64,000 nt of DNA from Halothece sp. PCC 7418 (GCF_000317635.1 NC_019779.1:1054001-1118000); one strand, 5' to 3'; positions 8,743 to 18,420 are shown, counted from the first letter of the stretch. Notes: generated by a model not told the origin, from the sequence alone. Program-made: numbers and translations.

Positions 8743-9058
8743 TCCGTTTAATTAGATTTTTCTAAATTTGCTGTGATTGTCTGAGGTCTCGAAACACCAG
8801 ACTTAATCATGCGCTTATGTCTAATTCAATAAAAATCATAGAAAAAAGGCTATGTTTTAAAGTAAACAATAGTTCTTGCTCTATAGATAAATACTTTTAC
8901 ATGGTTCTTGGGAAAAAGCAACGGCTGACCTCTAAAACTTTTTAATGGTTTCTTAAGATTTTATTTATGATTGCGGTAAAAGTTTCCAATCGTCTGTCAG
9001 TTTAGAAATGATCGATTAAACTAGGGCTTGCTGAAAAAGTTTATGGGTTGGTGTGGTT
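8743..9058. other. AT-rich intergenic region upstream of bicA
   Basis: About 315 bp without an open frame of interest. It must contain the promoter of the minus-strand bicA transcript. I see AT-rich stretches but no convincing operator palindrome. The right part contains GGGCTTGCTGAAAAAG, which looks like an insertion-sequence end, but no partner end is visible. Confidence 0.4.
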
Positions 9059-9228
9059 CGGGAATCGGGAATCGGGAGTTGGGAGTCGGGAATCGGGAAT
9101 CGGGAGTTGGGAATCGGGAGTCGGGAATCGGGAGTCGGGAGTTGGGAGTTGGGAGTTGGGAATCGGGAGTCGGGAATCGGGAGTCGGGAATCGGGAGTTG
9201 GGAGATGGGAGTTGGGAGATGGGGAGAT
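9059..9228. repeat. G-rich heptamer array, possible G-quadruplex tract
   Basis: About 24 consecutive seven-base units of the forms GGGAATC, GGGAGTC, GGGAGTT and GGGAGAT. Every unit begins with a run of three G on the plus strand separated by four bases, which fits the G3-N4 spacing able to fold into G-quadruplexes. Because seven is not a multiple of three, all frames stay open on both strands and yield meaningless repetitive reading frames. The array lies just beyond the 3' end of the Uma2 gene. Confidence 0.93.
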
Positions 9229-9240
9229 CGTAATGTATCG

Positions 9241-9825
9241 CTAATTGTTTAAAATCTCGCTTAAATCTAAAACAAATCCAGGCAAAACCTCTTGCCCTGA
9301 TAAGGTTTGAGGATGATTTAGAACTGCTACAGGTTGTCCCAATTGATAGATTTCGACAGTTTTTGCTGAGGGTTCGATTAACCAACCTAACTGCACCCCA
9401 TTCGCTATATATTCTTGCATCTTTGCCTGTAAGTCTTCATAGCGCTGGCTTTTTAAATCGCTCGGACTGACTAACTCAATGACAAAATCAGGCGCGATCG
9501 GCGGAAATCCTTGTTTTTCTTGAGAGGTTAAAGTATCCCAACGATCTAATCTGATCCAACTAACATCAGGACTTCTTCTCGCCCCATTCGGTAAAACAAA
9601 TACAGTCGAAGAATCAAAGGCTTTTCCCAATCTTGTCTGACGATTCCAGATTCCGAGATCGATATATAAATTAAAGTTTTTTTCCCCTGCTTCCCCGCCA
9701 GTGGGACTCATAACAATTAATTCTCCAGTCTCAGTCAACTCGATTTTTGAAAGTTGCTCGATCTCGGCGAGTTGATCGAATTGTTCTGGCGTTATTTTAA
9801 ATCCTTTCGGAATCGCGATCGGCAT
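9241..9825 (-). CDS. Uma2-family (DUF820) putative endonuclease
   Basis: A 194-residue protein of the restriction-endonuclease-like Uma2 family, which is greatly expanded in cyanobacteria and of unknown role. Visible pattern: the N-terminal helix [18 protein letters not shown], the catalytic-type segment [12 protein letters not shown], then [12 protein letters not shown] (the D...E-x-V core) and the helix [19 protein letters not shown] choose the ATG at 9825 because family members begin close to this point; an upstream in-frame ATG at 9945 would add 40 residues unlike the family. Monocistronic by position. Confidence 0.85.
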   Translation of the reverse strand: MPIAIPKGFKITPEQFDQLAEIEQLSKIELTETGELIVMSPTGGEAGEKNFNLYIDLGIWNRQTRLGKAFDSSTVFVLPNGARRSPDVSWIRLDRWDTLTSQEKQGFPPIAPDFVIELVSPSDLKSQRYEDLQAKMQEYIANGVQLGWLIEPSAKTVEIYQLGQPVAVLNHPQTLSGQEVLPGFVLDLSEILNN

Positions 9826-10146
9826 CGCCACACAGGTTCTTTTTTTCAGCCAAGGTTCTGAATCATTGTAGCCTTTTTTATCTTTTGAAGCAGAAGTTCT
9901 CAGCGACGGAACAACTAACCGTTTGGTATAACAATGCAGTTGCATTACTCTAAGAAGAGAAATAAATGTGTCTGAAAATGACCAATTAGTAATTAATGGC
10001 TGGAGAATATTTGCTCATCGAGGATGACTGACTCCCGCCATTGGACAAATCCTACAAGTTGTCAATCCAAATATTCGACAGTCCAAGACACGATCGCGCT
10101 TTTTTCCGTAGCATAGAAGCAGGACACTCTTCCCCTTGCAAAGATC

Positions 10147-10899
10147 ATGGCGACTTCTCCCACCCAGACAACGTCTAATGCTGTAACTGATGAGAAAGTT
10201 GTTCTTTTCTCCGCCGTAGAAATTTCTAAATGGTATCAGATGGGAGAAGTACAGGTACAAGCCCTCAAGTCTGTGGATCTTGAACTGTATGAAGGAGAAT
10301 TTGTCGTTTTGTTAGGGGCTTCGGGGAGTGGTAAATCAACCTTACTTAATATCTTGGGAGGATTGGATATTCCCAGTGCAGGTGAAATCTTTTTTCGGGG
10401 AAATAACCTCACCACTGCCAATGAAGCACAGTTAACCCAATATCGTCGGGAAAATGTGGGGTTTGTCTTTCAGTTTTATAACTTGATTCCTAGTTTGACC
10501 GCAGCCGAAAATGTTGCCCTCGTGACCGAATTGGCTCATCATCCTATGTCCCCGAAAGCTGCTTTAACCTTAGTTGGTTTAGATGATCGCCTCAATCATT
10601 TTCCCGCGCAACTGTCAGGAGGCGAACAACAACGGGTTGCGATCGCGCGGGCGATTGCCAAACGTCCAGAAGTCTTATTTTGTGATGAACCCACGGGCGC
10701 GTTAGATTTTCAAACGGGAAAGCGGGTGTTAGAAGTGCTGAATCAAGTGAATCAAGAATTTGGCACAACCGTTGCTGTCATTACCCATAATGCGGGGATT
10801 GCAGAAATGGCGGATCGCGTGCTGTTGATGCGTAGTGGCGAAATTGTCGAGATTCGAGAGAATGCAACTAAAAAATCTCCTGACCAACTGGAGTGGTAA
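10147..10899 (+). CDS. ABC transporter ATP-binding protein (MacB/LolD type)
   Basis: A 250-residue ATPase with Walker A GASGSGKS at residues 57-64, a Q-loop in [14 protein letters not shown], the signature LSGGE at 156-160 and Walker B LFCDEP at 177-182. The sequence after the Q-loop is typical of exporters that work with FtsX-like permeases. It is the first gene of a three-gene set (ATPase, permease, HlyD-type adaptor), so it probably drives export or extraction of a substrate from the plasma membrane. The substrate is not predictable. Confidence 0.92.
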   Translation: MATSPTQTTSNAVTDEKVVLFSAVEISKWYQMGEVQVQALKSVDLELYEGEFVVLLGASGSGKSTLLNILGGLDIPSAGEIFFRGNNLTTANEAQLTQYRRENVGFVFQFYNLIPSLTAAENVALVTELAHHPMSPKAALTLVGLDDRLNHFPAQLSGGEQQRVAIARAIAKRPEVLFCDEPTGALDFQTGKRVLEVLNQVNQEFGTTVAVITHNAGIAEMADRVLLMRSGEIVEIRENATKKSPDQLEW

Positions 10900-10901
10900 C
10901 A

Positions 10902-13274
10902 ATGATTTCTCCTTTAGATCGCAAACTCTTTCGGGAGTTGTGCCAACAATGGGGACAACTGAGCGCGATCGCGCTGGTAGTAGCTTGTGGTATTGCTTGT
11001 TTTGTCTTGATGCGGAGTGCTTACCATTCCCTCAATCTCACCCAAACTGCTTATTATGAGCAGTATCGCTTTGGAGAAGTCTTTGCTGAATTGAAACGCG
11101 CCCCGCAATGGCTAGAGGAAGAAATTGCAGTAATTGAGGGCGTGGCGCAAGTCCAAACTCGCATTGTTGCTGATGTCACCCTTGATGTTCCCGAATTAGA
11201 TGAACCCGCCAGTGGACGCTTGATTTCTTTACCGAAACACCGCGACCGAATGCTCAATGATTTATTTATTCGGCATCCGGGAGAATATCCTGATCCGCAA
11301 CAGTCAGAGGAGGTATTAGTCAGTGAAGCCTTTGCCAATGCGAATAATCTAAAACTGCAAGATCAAATTGGCGCAATTCTGAACGGACGCTGGCAGGCTC
11401 TACAACTCTCAGGAATTGCCCTTTCTCCCGAGTATATCTATGCCGTTTCTGGGAGTGGGAGTCTATACCCTGATGATCAACGCTTTGGCATTATTTGGAT
11501 GAATGAAAGTGCTTTAGCCAACGCCTTTGATCTCGATGGGGCATTTAATAGCGTTGCCCTGACTTTAATGCCTGGGGCAAATGAAACGGCAGTTATTTCA
11601 CAGTTAGATGACTTGCTCGATCCCTACGGGGGATTAGGGGCGTATGGCAGAGACGATCAAGTATCGCATCGGATTATTAGTGATGAAATCAAAAGTTTAG
11701 AAGTTTCCGCTACGATTCTGCCCACTCTCTTTCTCGCGATCGCTGCATTTTTATTGCACGTTTTACTGTCTCGCCTCATTGCCACGCAACGACAACAGAT
11801 TGCAGTGCTCAAAGCCTTTGGTTACAGCAATTGGCAAGTGGGTTGGCATTACCTGAAATTTATTCTGGTTGTCTTCAGTTTGGGAGCAATTTTAGGAGTC
11901 GGATTAGGATTACAACTGGGATATGGCTTAACGCAAGTCTATACCGATTTTTTCCATTTTCCCTTATTGCGTTACGAAGCGGGTTTACCATTAGTAGTTG
12001 CTGCCTTACTCGTGAGTGGTGGGGCAGCTTGTATTGGCGGTTTGATGGCAGTTCGCAGCGCGATCGCGCTTCCCCCCGCCCAAGGAATGCGACCCGAACC
12101 CCCCGCAACCTTTCGCCCCACTCTCATTGAACAATTGGGCTTACAACGGTTCTTTTCCCCTGCTGGACGGATTATATTACGCAATTTAGAACGTCGTCCT
12201 GTTCGCGCCAGTTTATCCATTTTAGGCATTGCTGTTTCTGTGGCGATTCTCCTCACTGGGTTTTATTTACGAGATGCCCTAGATTGGCTAATGACAGTAC
12301 AGTTTCAAGTGATCCAGCGTGAGGATGTCACCTTAATTTTCAATCAACCCCGTTCTCAACGCAGTCTATATGACCTCAATCATCTCCCTGGAATCCTCTA
12401 TGCGGAAGAATTTCGGATGGTTCCCGCCCGTCTGCGCCACCAGCATTATCAACATCGTCTTGCAATTACTGGCTTACCCCTAGCAGGGGAATTGCGCCAA
12501 CTCATTGATCGGCAATTGCATCCAGTTCCCTTACCCCCAGACGGGTTAGTCTTAACCAATAAACTCGCAGAAATGCTCCATCTACAACCAGGAGACTTTG
12601 TAGAAGTGGAAGTCTTAGAAGGCGCACAACCTAAACGAAAAATCCAAGTGACGGGCTTAGTGGATGAAATGGTTGGGTTATCCGCTTACATGAATCTTGA
12701 GGCTTTAAACCAGATGATGCGCGAAGGTCGGACGATTTCTGGGGCGTATGCCATTATTGATCGCGCTCAAGAAGAACGCCTGTATCATCAATTAAAACAA
12801 ACGCCTGTGATTGAAGGGGTTTCCTTTCGGGATGCACTGATCGAGAGTTTTGAAGAAATTAGTGGGGAAAATATGCAAATGATGACGGGAATCCTCGTTA
12901 TTTTCTCCTGTATAATCACCTTTAGTGTGGTTTATAACTCCGCCCGCATTGCCCTTTCTGAGCGAGGTCGGGAGTTAGCTAGTCTCAGAATTATGGGCTT
13001 TACGCAAACTGAAATTGCTCTGATTTTATTGGGAGAACAGGCGATTCTCATCCTGTTAGCGATTCCCGTTGGCATTGGCTTTGGTCTGGGGTTATCTGCT
13101 TTAATGGTTCAAGCATACGATTCGGAATTATATCGTTTGCCCTTCGTCATAAGTCGCGCCACTTATGGTTTCACTACCCTCACCGTGATCATTGCGGGTC
13201 TAATTTCTGGTGTCATTATCTATCGTCAACTGCAAAAACTTGATTTAATTGCAGTTCTCAAAACCCGAGAGTGA
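10902..13274 (+). CDS. FtsX-like ABC transporter permease, two-module form
   Basis: A 790-residue permease with an N-terminal helix (about 15-38), a periplasmic MacB_PCD-like domain (about 40-260), an FtsX helix bundle (about 265-400), a second helix near 430 with another periplasmic domain, and a C-terminal FtsX bundle (about 660-785). This duplicated arrangement is longer than the MacB or DevC type (about 385-650 residues). A GTG at 10893 is in frame, but I choose the ATG at 10902 because GGAG lies eight bases upstream; it follows the ATPase stop by two bases. The stop codon is the start of a short heptamer-like sequence (AGTGATCAGTAATCAGTGACC). Confidence 0.88.
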   Translation: MISPLDRKLFRELCQQWGQLSAIALVVACGIACFVLMRSAYHSLNLTQTAYYEQYRFGEVFAELKRAPQWLEEEIAVIEGVAQVQTRIVADVTLDVPELDEPASGRLISLPKHRDRMLNDLFIRHPGEYPDPQQSEEVLVSEAFANANNLKLQDQIGAILNGRWQALQLSGIALSPEYIYAVSGSGSLYPDDQRFGIIWMNESALANAFDLDGAFNSVALTLMPGANETAVISQLDDLLDPYGGLGAYGRDDQVSHRIISDEIKSLEVSATILPTLFLAIAAFLLHVLLSRLIATQRQQIAVLKAFGYSNWQVGWHYLKFILVVFSLGAILGVGLGLQLGYGLTQVYTDFFHFPLLRYEAGLPLVVAALLVSGGAACIGGLMAVRSAIALPPAQGMRPEPPATFRPTLIEQLGLQRFFSPAGRIILRNLERRPVRASLSILGIAVSVAILLTGFYLRDALDWLMTVQFQVIQREDVTLIFNQPRSQRSLYDLNHLPGILYAEEFRMVPARLRHQHYQHRLAITGLPLAGELRQLIDRQLHPVPLPPDGLVLTNKLAEMLHLQPGDFVEVEVLEGAQPKRKIQVTGLVDEMVGLSAYMNLEALNQMMREGRTISGAYAIIDRAQEERLYHQLKQTPVIEGVSFRDALIESFEEISGENMQMMTGILVIFSCIITFSVVYNSARIALSERGRELASLRIMGFTQTEIALILLGEQAILILLAIPVGIGFGLGLSALMVQAYDSELYRLPFVISRATYGFTTLTVIIAGLISGVIIYRQLQKLDLIAVLKTRE

Positions 13275-13313
13275 TCAGTAATCAGTGACCAGACAAAAGA
13301 TTCAAAATGTAGA

Positions 13314-13344
13314 AACCCAACATCAGTAAGGGTCGTGTTGGGTT
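13314..13344 (+). terminator. Hairpin after the ABC permease gene
   Basis: A perfect nine-base inverted repeat (AACCCAACA / TGTTGGGTT) with a 13-base loop, 40 bases after the permease stop. It has no following T-run, so it may be a repeat-type palindrome or an RNA stabiliser rather than a true intrinsic terminator. The remaining 220 bp to the HlyD gene contain short heptamer-like pieces and no reading frame I would support. Confidence 0.4.
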
Positions 13345-13565
13345 ACTAGGACAGAATAAGGGTTTGGTAAGTTTTGTCAGTCCACTGGGTCAGTTAAGTA
13401 ACAAAATGTGTCGGTAGATGTTATTTGTTCTGGGTGCTTTGTTCTTTGAGAAGTACATTAACAAATAAGGAACAAGCAACCAAGATTCAGAATTTATTTT
13501 ACATTTTATATCAGAACCAACTTCACTGATCCTCTGTTTCTCTGTGGTTCAATCCCCCCAGTCTC

Positions 13566-14969
13566 ATGAAACTTTCCCAGTTACGTCCTCAATTTTTCCG
13601 TTCTGAAGAAAGCTCAGGAAATGGTGTCACTCCTCCCAAAAAACGCTTTCGATGGCGACCTTGGCTTTATCTTCTCGGTGGGCTAGGCATAACCAGTGTG
13701 ATATTCTTCCTCTTTCGTCCCAGTCCAATAGTCGTCGAGGTTGCAACGGTTAAACGAGAAGAACTCTCCGTAACCATTACAGAAGAAGGGGAAACCCGAG
13801 TGCGCGATCGGTATGTGGTTTCTTCGCCCGTTGCTGGCTATTTGCAGCGTCTTGAATTAGAGGAAGGAGATACCATTACTGCGGGTGAAATGATCGCTCA
13901 AATTGATCCCCTCATTTTAGATAGTGAAGTGCAATCTCTACTTGCTGAAATTGAAAGTCTCAAAGCCGAAAAATCAGGCGTTGGAACTCTCCGCCCCAAA
14001 AGTGCTGCTTTGGTTCAAGCTGAGGCAAATATTTCCGCCACAGAAAGCCAAATTTCTGCCTCAAAAGCAGTGATTGAGGAACTCAAGGCTCGATTGCAAC
14101 AAGCGAAACACGATCGCGCAAGAGCGGAATTTCTCCGCCAACAAGGCGCAATTTCCCAACAAGCCCTAGAATCCGCCCAACTCAATGAAACCGCGATCGC
14201 GCAAAATTTAGCAGTTGCTCAACAAAATCTCAATCGCGCCCAAGCTGAACTCCAACGCACAAAAGCCCGTCGAGAGGAACTACAAGCAGAACAACAAGAT
14301 CCCGACTATCTTTTAGCCGTCTATGACGCACAAATTCGGAGTTTAGAAGCTCAACTCGCTGAACGAACCGATCGCGCCCAACGCACCAATATTAACGCCC
14401 CCAGCAATGGTCAAGTGTTACGGATTCACCAAAAAAGTGAACAATATGTGGAAGCGGGTGTCCCCTTATTAGAACTCGGTAATCCCCAAAAGTTAGAACT
14501 GGTTGTTGATGTGCTTTCCACGGATGCAACTCAAATTCAACCGCGCGATCGCGTTTTAATTGACCAATGGGGAGGCGATGAACCATTAGTGGGAACAGTC
14601 AGAAGAATTGAACCCGCAGCCTTTACGAAAGTTTCTGCTTTGGGTGTCGAAGAACAACGGGTCAACATCATTATTGATTTTGCTAATATCCCCGAAAATT
14701 TAGGGGATCAATATCGGGTAGAAGCGCAAATTGTGGTCTGGGAAGAAGACAATGTTCTACAAGTTCCCATTAGTTCCTTATTTCGCTGCGAAGAAGGCTG
14801 GTGTGTCTTCACCGCAGAAAATGGAAAAGCCCAACGCACCCCTATTGAAATCGGACAACGCAATAATCTTTCCGCGCAAGTTAAATCGGGCATAGAAGCG
14901 GGAGAACAAGTGATTCTCTATCCCTCCGAACGCATTGAAGCAGGAACGAAGATTAATCCCTCACTCTAG
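13566..14969 (+). CDS. HlyD/MacA-type periplasmic adaptor (membrane fusion protein)
   Basis: A 467-residue adaptor with one N-terminal membrane helix (about 33-49), a split biotinyl-lipoyl-like barrel (the first half with GYLQRLELEEGDTITAG), a long coiled-coil hairpin rich in Gln, Ala and Glu (about 120-265), and a C-terminal beta-barrel. It would connect the FtsX-type permease encoded upstream to an outer-membrane channel of the TolC type. It is about 290 bp from the permease gene, so it may have its own promoter. It is convergent with the TPR gene, with which it overlaps by nine bases. Confidence 0.88.
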   Translation: MKLSQLRPQFFRSEESSGNGVTPPKKRFRWRPWLYLLGGLGITSVIFFLFRPSPIVVEVATVKREELSVTITEEGETRVRDRYVVSSPVAGYLQRLELEEGDTITAGEMIAQIDPLILDSEVQSLLAEIESLKAEKSGVGTLRPKSAALVQAEANISATESQISASKAVIEELKARLQQAKHDRARAEFLRQQGAISQQALESAQLNETAIAQNLAVAQQNLNRAQAELQRTKARREELQAEQQDPDYLLAVYDAQIRSLEAQLAERTDRAQRTNINAPSNGQVLRIHQKSEQYVEAGVPLLELGNPQKLELVVDVLSTDATQIQPRDRVLIDQWGGDEPLVGTVRRIEPAAFTKVSALGVEEQRVNIIIDFANIPENLGDQYRVEAQIVVWEEDNVLQVPISSLFRCEEGWCVFTAENGKAQRTPIEIGQRNNLSAQVKSGIEAGEQVILYPSERIEAGTKINPSL

Positions 14970-15632
14970 TTTATCGATGGTTTGCTGTATCGTTTCATAC
15001 AGTTGCTGATTCCCTTGTTCTTGGTATAATTCACCTGCCTTTTCCAAATCCGCGATCGCGCTGTCTTTTTCGCCCATTGCTGCCCGAGTAACACCGCGAT
15101 TAGCATAAGCATCCGCTAAATCCGCATTTAATTCAATGGCTTGGTTGTAATCCGCGATCGCGCTTTCTAATTTCCCTTGTTGAGCATGAGCAATTCCTCG
15201 ATTGAGATAGATTCGCTCTTGATCTGGTTTCAGATCAATTGCGCGATCATAATCAGCAACCGCCTTTTCATACTCCTGTAGTTGGGTCTGGGCTAAAGCG
15301 CGATCGTAGTAAGCCCCAGCATTATCTGGATTCAGTTTAAGCACTTTCGTCTGATCCGCGATCGCTTTCTCTATTTCTCCCAATTCTAAATAACTAACGC
15401 CTCGAAAATAATAGGCTTTTTCTGCTTCTAAATTATCGTTGATTGCTTCATCAAAGGCTGCTATGGCTGTTTGATAGTCTCCTTGTCGATAGGCTGTAAT
15501 TCCTTGTTCCAGCGCAGATGACTGAGATTGCGCCCAACTTGCTGCAGCAGGAACAAAAGTCATGAACAGAATGATAACAGTGGAAATGAGAAGAGTTGCT
15601 AACCGTTTCGGCTTTAGAAATTGAAGTTTCAT
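14961..15632 (-). CDS. Secreted TPR-repeat protein
   Basis: A 223-residue protein with a basic N-terminus and hydrophobic stretch (about 10-35, ending AAASWAQS), which looks like a signal peptide, followed by five TPR units of 34 residues (about 38-205) with patterns such as AYYFRGVSYLELGEIEKAI. Several units contain Asp-Arg/Ala-Ile-Ala encoded by HIP1 sites. Probably a periplasmic scaffold; partner unknown. Confidence 0.85.
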   Translation of the reverse strand: MKLQFLKPKRLATLLISTVIILFMTFVPAAASWAQSQSSALEQGITAYRQGDYQTAIAAFDEAINDNLEAEKAYYFRGVSYLELGEIEKAIADQTKVLKLNPDNAGAYYDRALAQTQLQEYEKAVADYDRAIDLKPDQERIYLNRGIAHAQQGKLESAIADYNQAIELNADLADAYANRGVTRAAMGEKDSAIADLEKAGELYQEQGNQQLYETIQQTIDKLE

Positions 15633-15674
15633 TATTCGTTGTTTGATGAGAACGATTCGACTCTAATTTTAAAA

Positions 15675-15780
15675 CGAGTCGGTGGATGTTCATGGTTGAT
15701 TAACCTGTCGAACGGTCAAAGAACGAAGAACAAAGAACCAAAATTTAGAATGTACCTCAAGAAGCGTGAAAACTGCTATA
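15675..15780. mobile_element. Truncated MITE-like element (TATAGC family), copy 1
   Basis: This stretch matches the reverse complement of the element at 44887-45065: the segment starting CGAGTCGGTGGATGTTCATGG, the block AGAACGAAGAACAAAGAACC, the block AAATTTAGAATGTACCTCA, and the terminal GCTATA. It lacks the other terminal repeat and has an internal deletion. Its intact end lies inside the 3' end of the exoD-like gene. Confidence 0.75.
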
Positions 15781-16389
15781 GTTCGTCAAACTATCTTTTA
15801 AGTAATCAATCAGACTAAACCCACCAATCAAAATTCCTAACACGACAACCAGTGCTAACGAACAAACCGCTAATCCCAGTAAACAGATTATCCCATCATC
15901 TTCTTGTAAACCAAAACCAATAATAAAAATGCCAATGGCGGGCAATGTATTTGTTCCTGGAATGGGAATCATCATAGAAATTGACATCAGCGCGATCGCG
16001 CTTCCTAAAATAATTCGACCACCAAGACTGGTACAAATATAACTGAAACGAGGGCGAGATAAATTTTCTAAACGCTGCAACCAAGGGACTCCTTTTGTAA
16101 TTAATCCCTGCACTTTTTTTAAGTCTAATTGATGATCACGAACTCGTTGCGGAAGCCAAGGTTCTTGCGCTCCTAATGCCATTTGACTGGCTAATAAAAA
16201 CATGACGATTCCAAAGGGAATCGAATAACCTGGAGCAGGAACTGGCAGTGCCGACGGCAGAGAAAGAATCACAAATAAAAACCCAAAAATTCGTTCTTTT
16301 GTTAATTCTAAAAAGTCTGCTAAATCAATTTGATCCGCCCTTTCTTCTTCGCAAAAATAGCGATGCAACTCACGAGATAATTTTGCCAT
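15757..16389 (-). CDS. ExoD-family membrane protein
   Basis: A 210-residue integral membrane protein with the ExoD pattern (GFLFVILSLPSALPVPAPG, followed by FGIVMFLLASQMALG and EPWLPQRV). The ExoD family is linked to exopolysaccharide synthesis in rhizobia; its biochemical function is not established. The last eight codons and the TGA stop are written in the end of a MITE-like element (TATAGC end at 15780), so the original C-terminus has probably been replaced. Confidence 0.82.
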   Translation of the reverse strand: MAKLSRELHRYFCEEERADQIDLADFLELTKERIFGFLFVILSLPSALPVPAPGYSIPFGIVMFLLASQMALGAQEPWLPQRVRDHQLDLKKVQGLITKGVPWLQRLENLSRPRFSYICTSLGGRIILGSAIALMSISMMIPIPGTNTLPAIGIFIIGFGLQEDDGIICLLGLAVCSLALVVVLGILIGGFSLIDYLKDSLTNYSSFHAS

Positions 16390-16474
16390 TCACCTTCAAC
16401 TCATGATAATCAGTTACAGGATTAGCCTTAAAAACTAGTTCGTGAGCAATTATAGACCAATTCTGGAGCGATTC

Positions 16475-17449
16475 TTAATACAATCGTCGTAAAATATAAT
16501 CGGCAAGTTCTCTTAGGGCTCGTGTCGATTCAGAATCTTTCAGAGCTTTATCGATACATTCTACCGCCACTTTACTATGATGGGCTGCAAGTTCTCGGGT
16601 GCGGTCAATGCCGTTGCTTTCTTTCACCAGCGCGATCGCGCGTTCTAATTCTCCCTCACCAGTAAACTCATTATCCACTAACTCTTTCAACTCTGGCTTT
16701 TCTTCAAACGCATAAAGCACCGGTGCTGTCAAGTTACCACTTTTGAGATCAGAACAAGCTGGTTTTCCCAATACTTCACTGGTCGCCGTGAAATCTAGAA
16801 TATCATCAACAATCTGGAACGCTAAACCAAAATTCCGTCCATAATGATAAAGCTGATCGCAAACATCAGCAGAAGCACCACTCAAAATTCCAGCAGCTTT
16901 AATGCTATTTGCCATCAAAGAGGCTGTTTTGTAGTAACTTTTTTCGAGATAATCAGTAATGGATAAATCCACATCAAATTGACTCAACCCCTGACGAATT
17001 TCCCCTTCCGCAAAATCCCGAATTACCTCAGACAGCAGTTTCACCACCGCTAAGTTATCCAAATTTGCTAAATACCAAGAGGATTGAGCAAAGAGAAAAT
17101 CTCCTGCTAGCACAGCGATCCGATTGCCAAACAGACTATTCACCGTGGCAACATTACGGCGGGTTTCTGAGTCATCTACCACATCATCATGAACCAAACT
17201 TGCGGTGTGGATCATTTCTGTAATTTCAGCTAACCGTCTATGATAGGAGGTTAAATCTTGCTCGACCATCGTTGCCCGAGAAGCTAACAAGACGATTGCA
17301 GGGCGTAAACGTTTTCCGCCAGCCCCAAATAAATGTTCTGCTGCCGCACCAAGGATTGGGTGACGCGCTCCGACAAGTTGTTTGAGGTTATCTGTCAATA
17401 AGCGCAGGTCTTCATCAACAGGAGCAAATAAGGATGTTACAGAGGTCAT
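16475..17449 (-). CDS. sds: Solanesyl diphosphate synthase (long-chain prenyltransferase)
   Basis: A 324-residue trans-prenyltransferase with both aspartate-rich motifs: DDVVDD at residues 88-93 and DDILD at 215-219, plus GGKRLRP at 44-50. It makes the C45 side chain for plastoquinone from IPP and allylic diphosphates. The residue pattern before the first motif (EMIHTASLVH) fits long-chain rather than short-chain synthases. Transcribed towards the exoD-like gene, preceded by a long non-coding region. Confidence 0.9.
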   Translation of the reverse strand: MTSVTSLFAPVDEDLRLLTDNLKQLVGARHPILGAAAEHLFGAGGKRLRPAIVLLASRATMVEQDLTSYHRRLAEITEMIHTASLVHDDVVDDSETRRNVATVNSLFGNRIAVLAGDFLFAQSSWYLANLDNLAVVKLLSEVIRDFAEGEIRQGLSQFDVDLSITDYLEKSYYKTASLMANSIKAAGILSGASADVCDQLYHYGRNFGLAFQIVDDILDFTATSEVLGKPACSDLKSGNLTAPVLYAFEEKPELKELVDNEFTGEGELERAIALVKESNGIDRTRELAAHHSKVAVECIDKALKDSESTRALRELADYILRRLY

Positions 17450-18136
17450 TGGGAGGCTGCTACTTCCTAATCGGTTATTTACTAAACAATACTGGACTTT
17501 TTTAGACTTTAATCACAAGAAGGAGAGGTCTATACCTAGCACAGTAGTAGCTAAATGTTTACATATCTTTATAACAATTCTAATCTAAGTCTTACCGACC
17601 TGAAAACAACAGCGAGAAGAAAAATCAGCTTCTTGTCCTTGCTTTCCTGATGAGACGCTGCATTCAAGGATTTTGGCAAAATTGATTCGATCATCTAAAA
17701 ATAGACATGATCTCCTCTCTTAAATTGTGCTAATCTTAAATTAAGGTTTAAATGAATTTTAAGCTGAAAGTTCATTGATTTTGATTCCACTGAGTTTTAA
17801 GCGCAGCTAGGGCTTTTCTTCAAGGTGAGTGAAAGCATAACCCTTGTTAATAATCTATTTATCATTTCCCGACTCGAATCCTCAAGGTGTGTCGCTCAGT
17901 CCAAAGTGCAGAGCTACAGACGTAGATCAAAGGGGAAGGAATGCCCATTTTCAACTCGGGGTGAGTAATGAAGACTCAACTCGGGTTGAAAGGAGCTTGA
18001 TTAGCTGAAGCTATCTCCACTTCCATCGAGCTTTGCTTAGACCAAAGGAAGCTCAATTCCGAAATCTGGCGATAGCCGTTAGCCAATCGCTGATATTAGA
18101 TTATTGTAAGCATTAGCCTCGCCCTAAGAAAAGATC
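17450..18136. other. Long non-coding region with structured segments
   Basis: About 690 bp without a credible protein gene. It must include the promoter of sds on the minus strand. Between 17840 and 18110 several short inverted repeats occur, for example TTTCAAC...GTTGAAA at about 17949-17991 enclosing two direct copies of CAACTCGGG, and GAGCTT...AAGCTC near 18027-18053. This could be a structured RNA or the leader of the small frame at 18181. I could not match it to RNase P RNA, tmRNA or SRP RNA. Confidence 0.35.
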
Positions 18137-18171
18137 TGGCAGACTCTTAATGAACTGTCCACTCCTCACAC
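18137..18171 (+). ncRNA. Yfr1-like core motif behind a small stem-loop
   Basis: The 11 bases ACTCCTCACAC at 18161-18171 equal the ultraconserved unpaired motif of the cyanobacterial small RNA Yfr1. A stem-loop (TGGCAG 18137-18142 with CTGtCCA 18155-18161) lies directly before it. The usual GC-rich terminator hairpin after the motif is missing; only a weak GAATA/TATTC hairpin follows inside the next reading frame. It may be a Yfr1 relative, a leader motif or chance. Confidence 0.25.
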
Positions 18172-18180
18172 CTCTTAACC

Positions 18181-18291
18181 ATGAATATGTCTATTCTGAT
18201 TCCACTTCTTGCTATTTTCTACCTAACCATCGTTTATGGTGTCCTTTTCTTAGCGCAACGGGTGCGTAATATTGAATCAAACCGCACCTAG
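18181..18291 (+). CDS. Possible 36-residue single-span membrane peptide
   Basis: An ATG frame of 36 codons encodes one strongly hydrophobic helix (ILIPLLAIFYLTIVYGVLF) with a basic tail ending RNIESNRT. The size and layout resemble small thylakoid subunits, but it matches none that I know (PetN, PetM, PsaM, PsbM, PsbX, Psb30). It stands alone between two long non-coding stretches and no clear ribosome site precedes it, so it could also be chance. Confidence 0.4.
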   Translation: MNMSILIPLLAIFYLTIVYGVLFLAQRVRNIESNRT

Positions 18292-18420
18292 CCTAGCTAG
18301 CAAATCTTAAGATAAGATTAGTCAGTAATTAATCCGAATTAGGATAAGATGATCACGGCTCAACCGCTCGTTAAAAGCTAGACATTAATTGACATAGCTC
18401 GATTTTTGTTGACCTAGAAA

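Noticed and set aside
9028-9385. Several overlapping reading frames on both strands with repetitive Gly-Ser-Arg-Glu or Ser-Arg-Pro-Thr peptides
   Set aside because: They are products of a seven-base repeat, which keeps all frames open; they have no conserved protein character.
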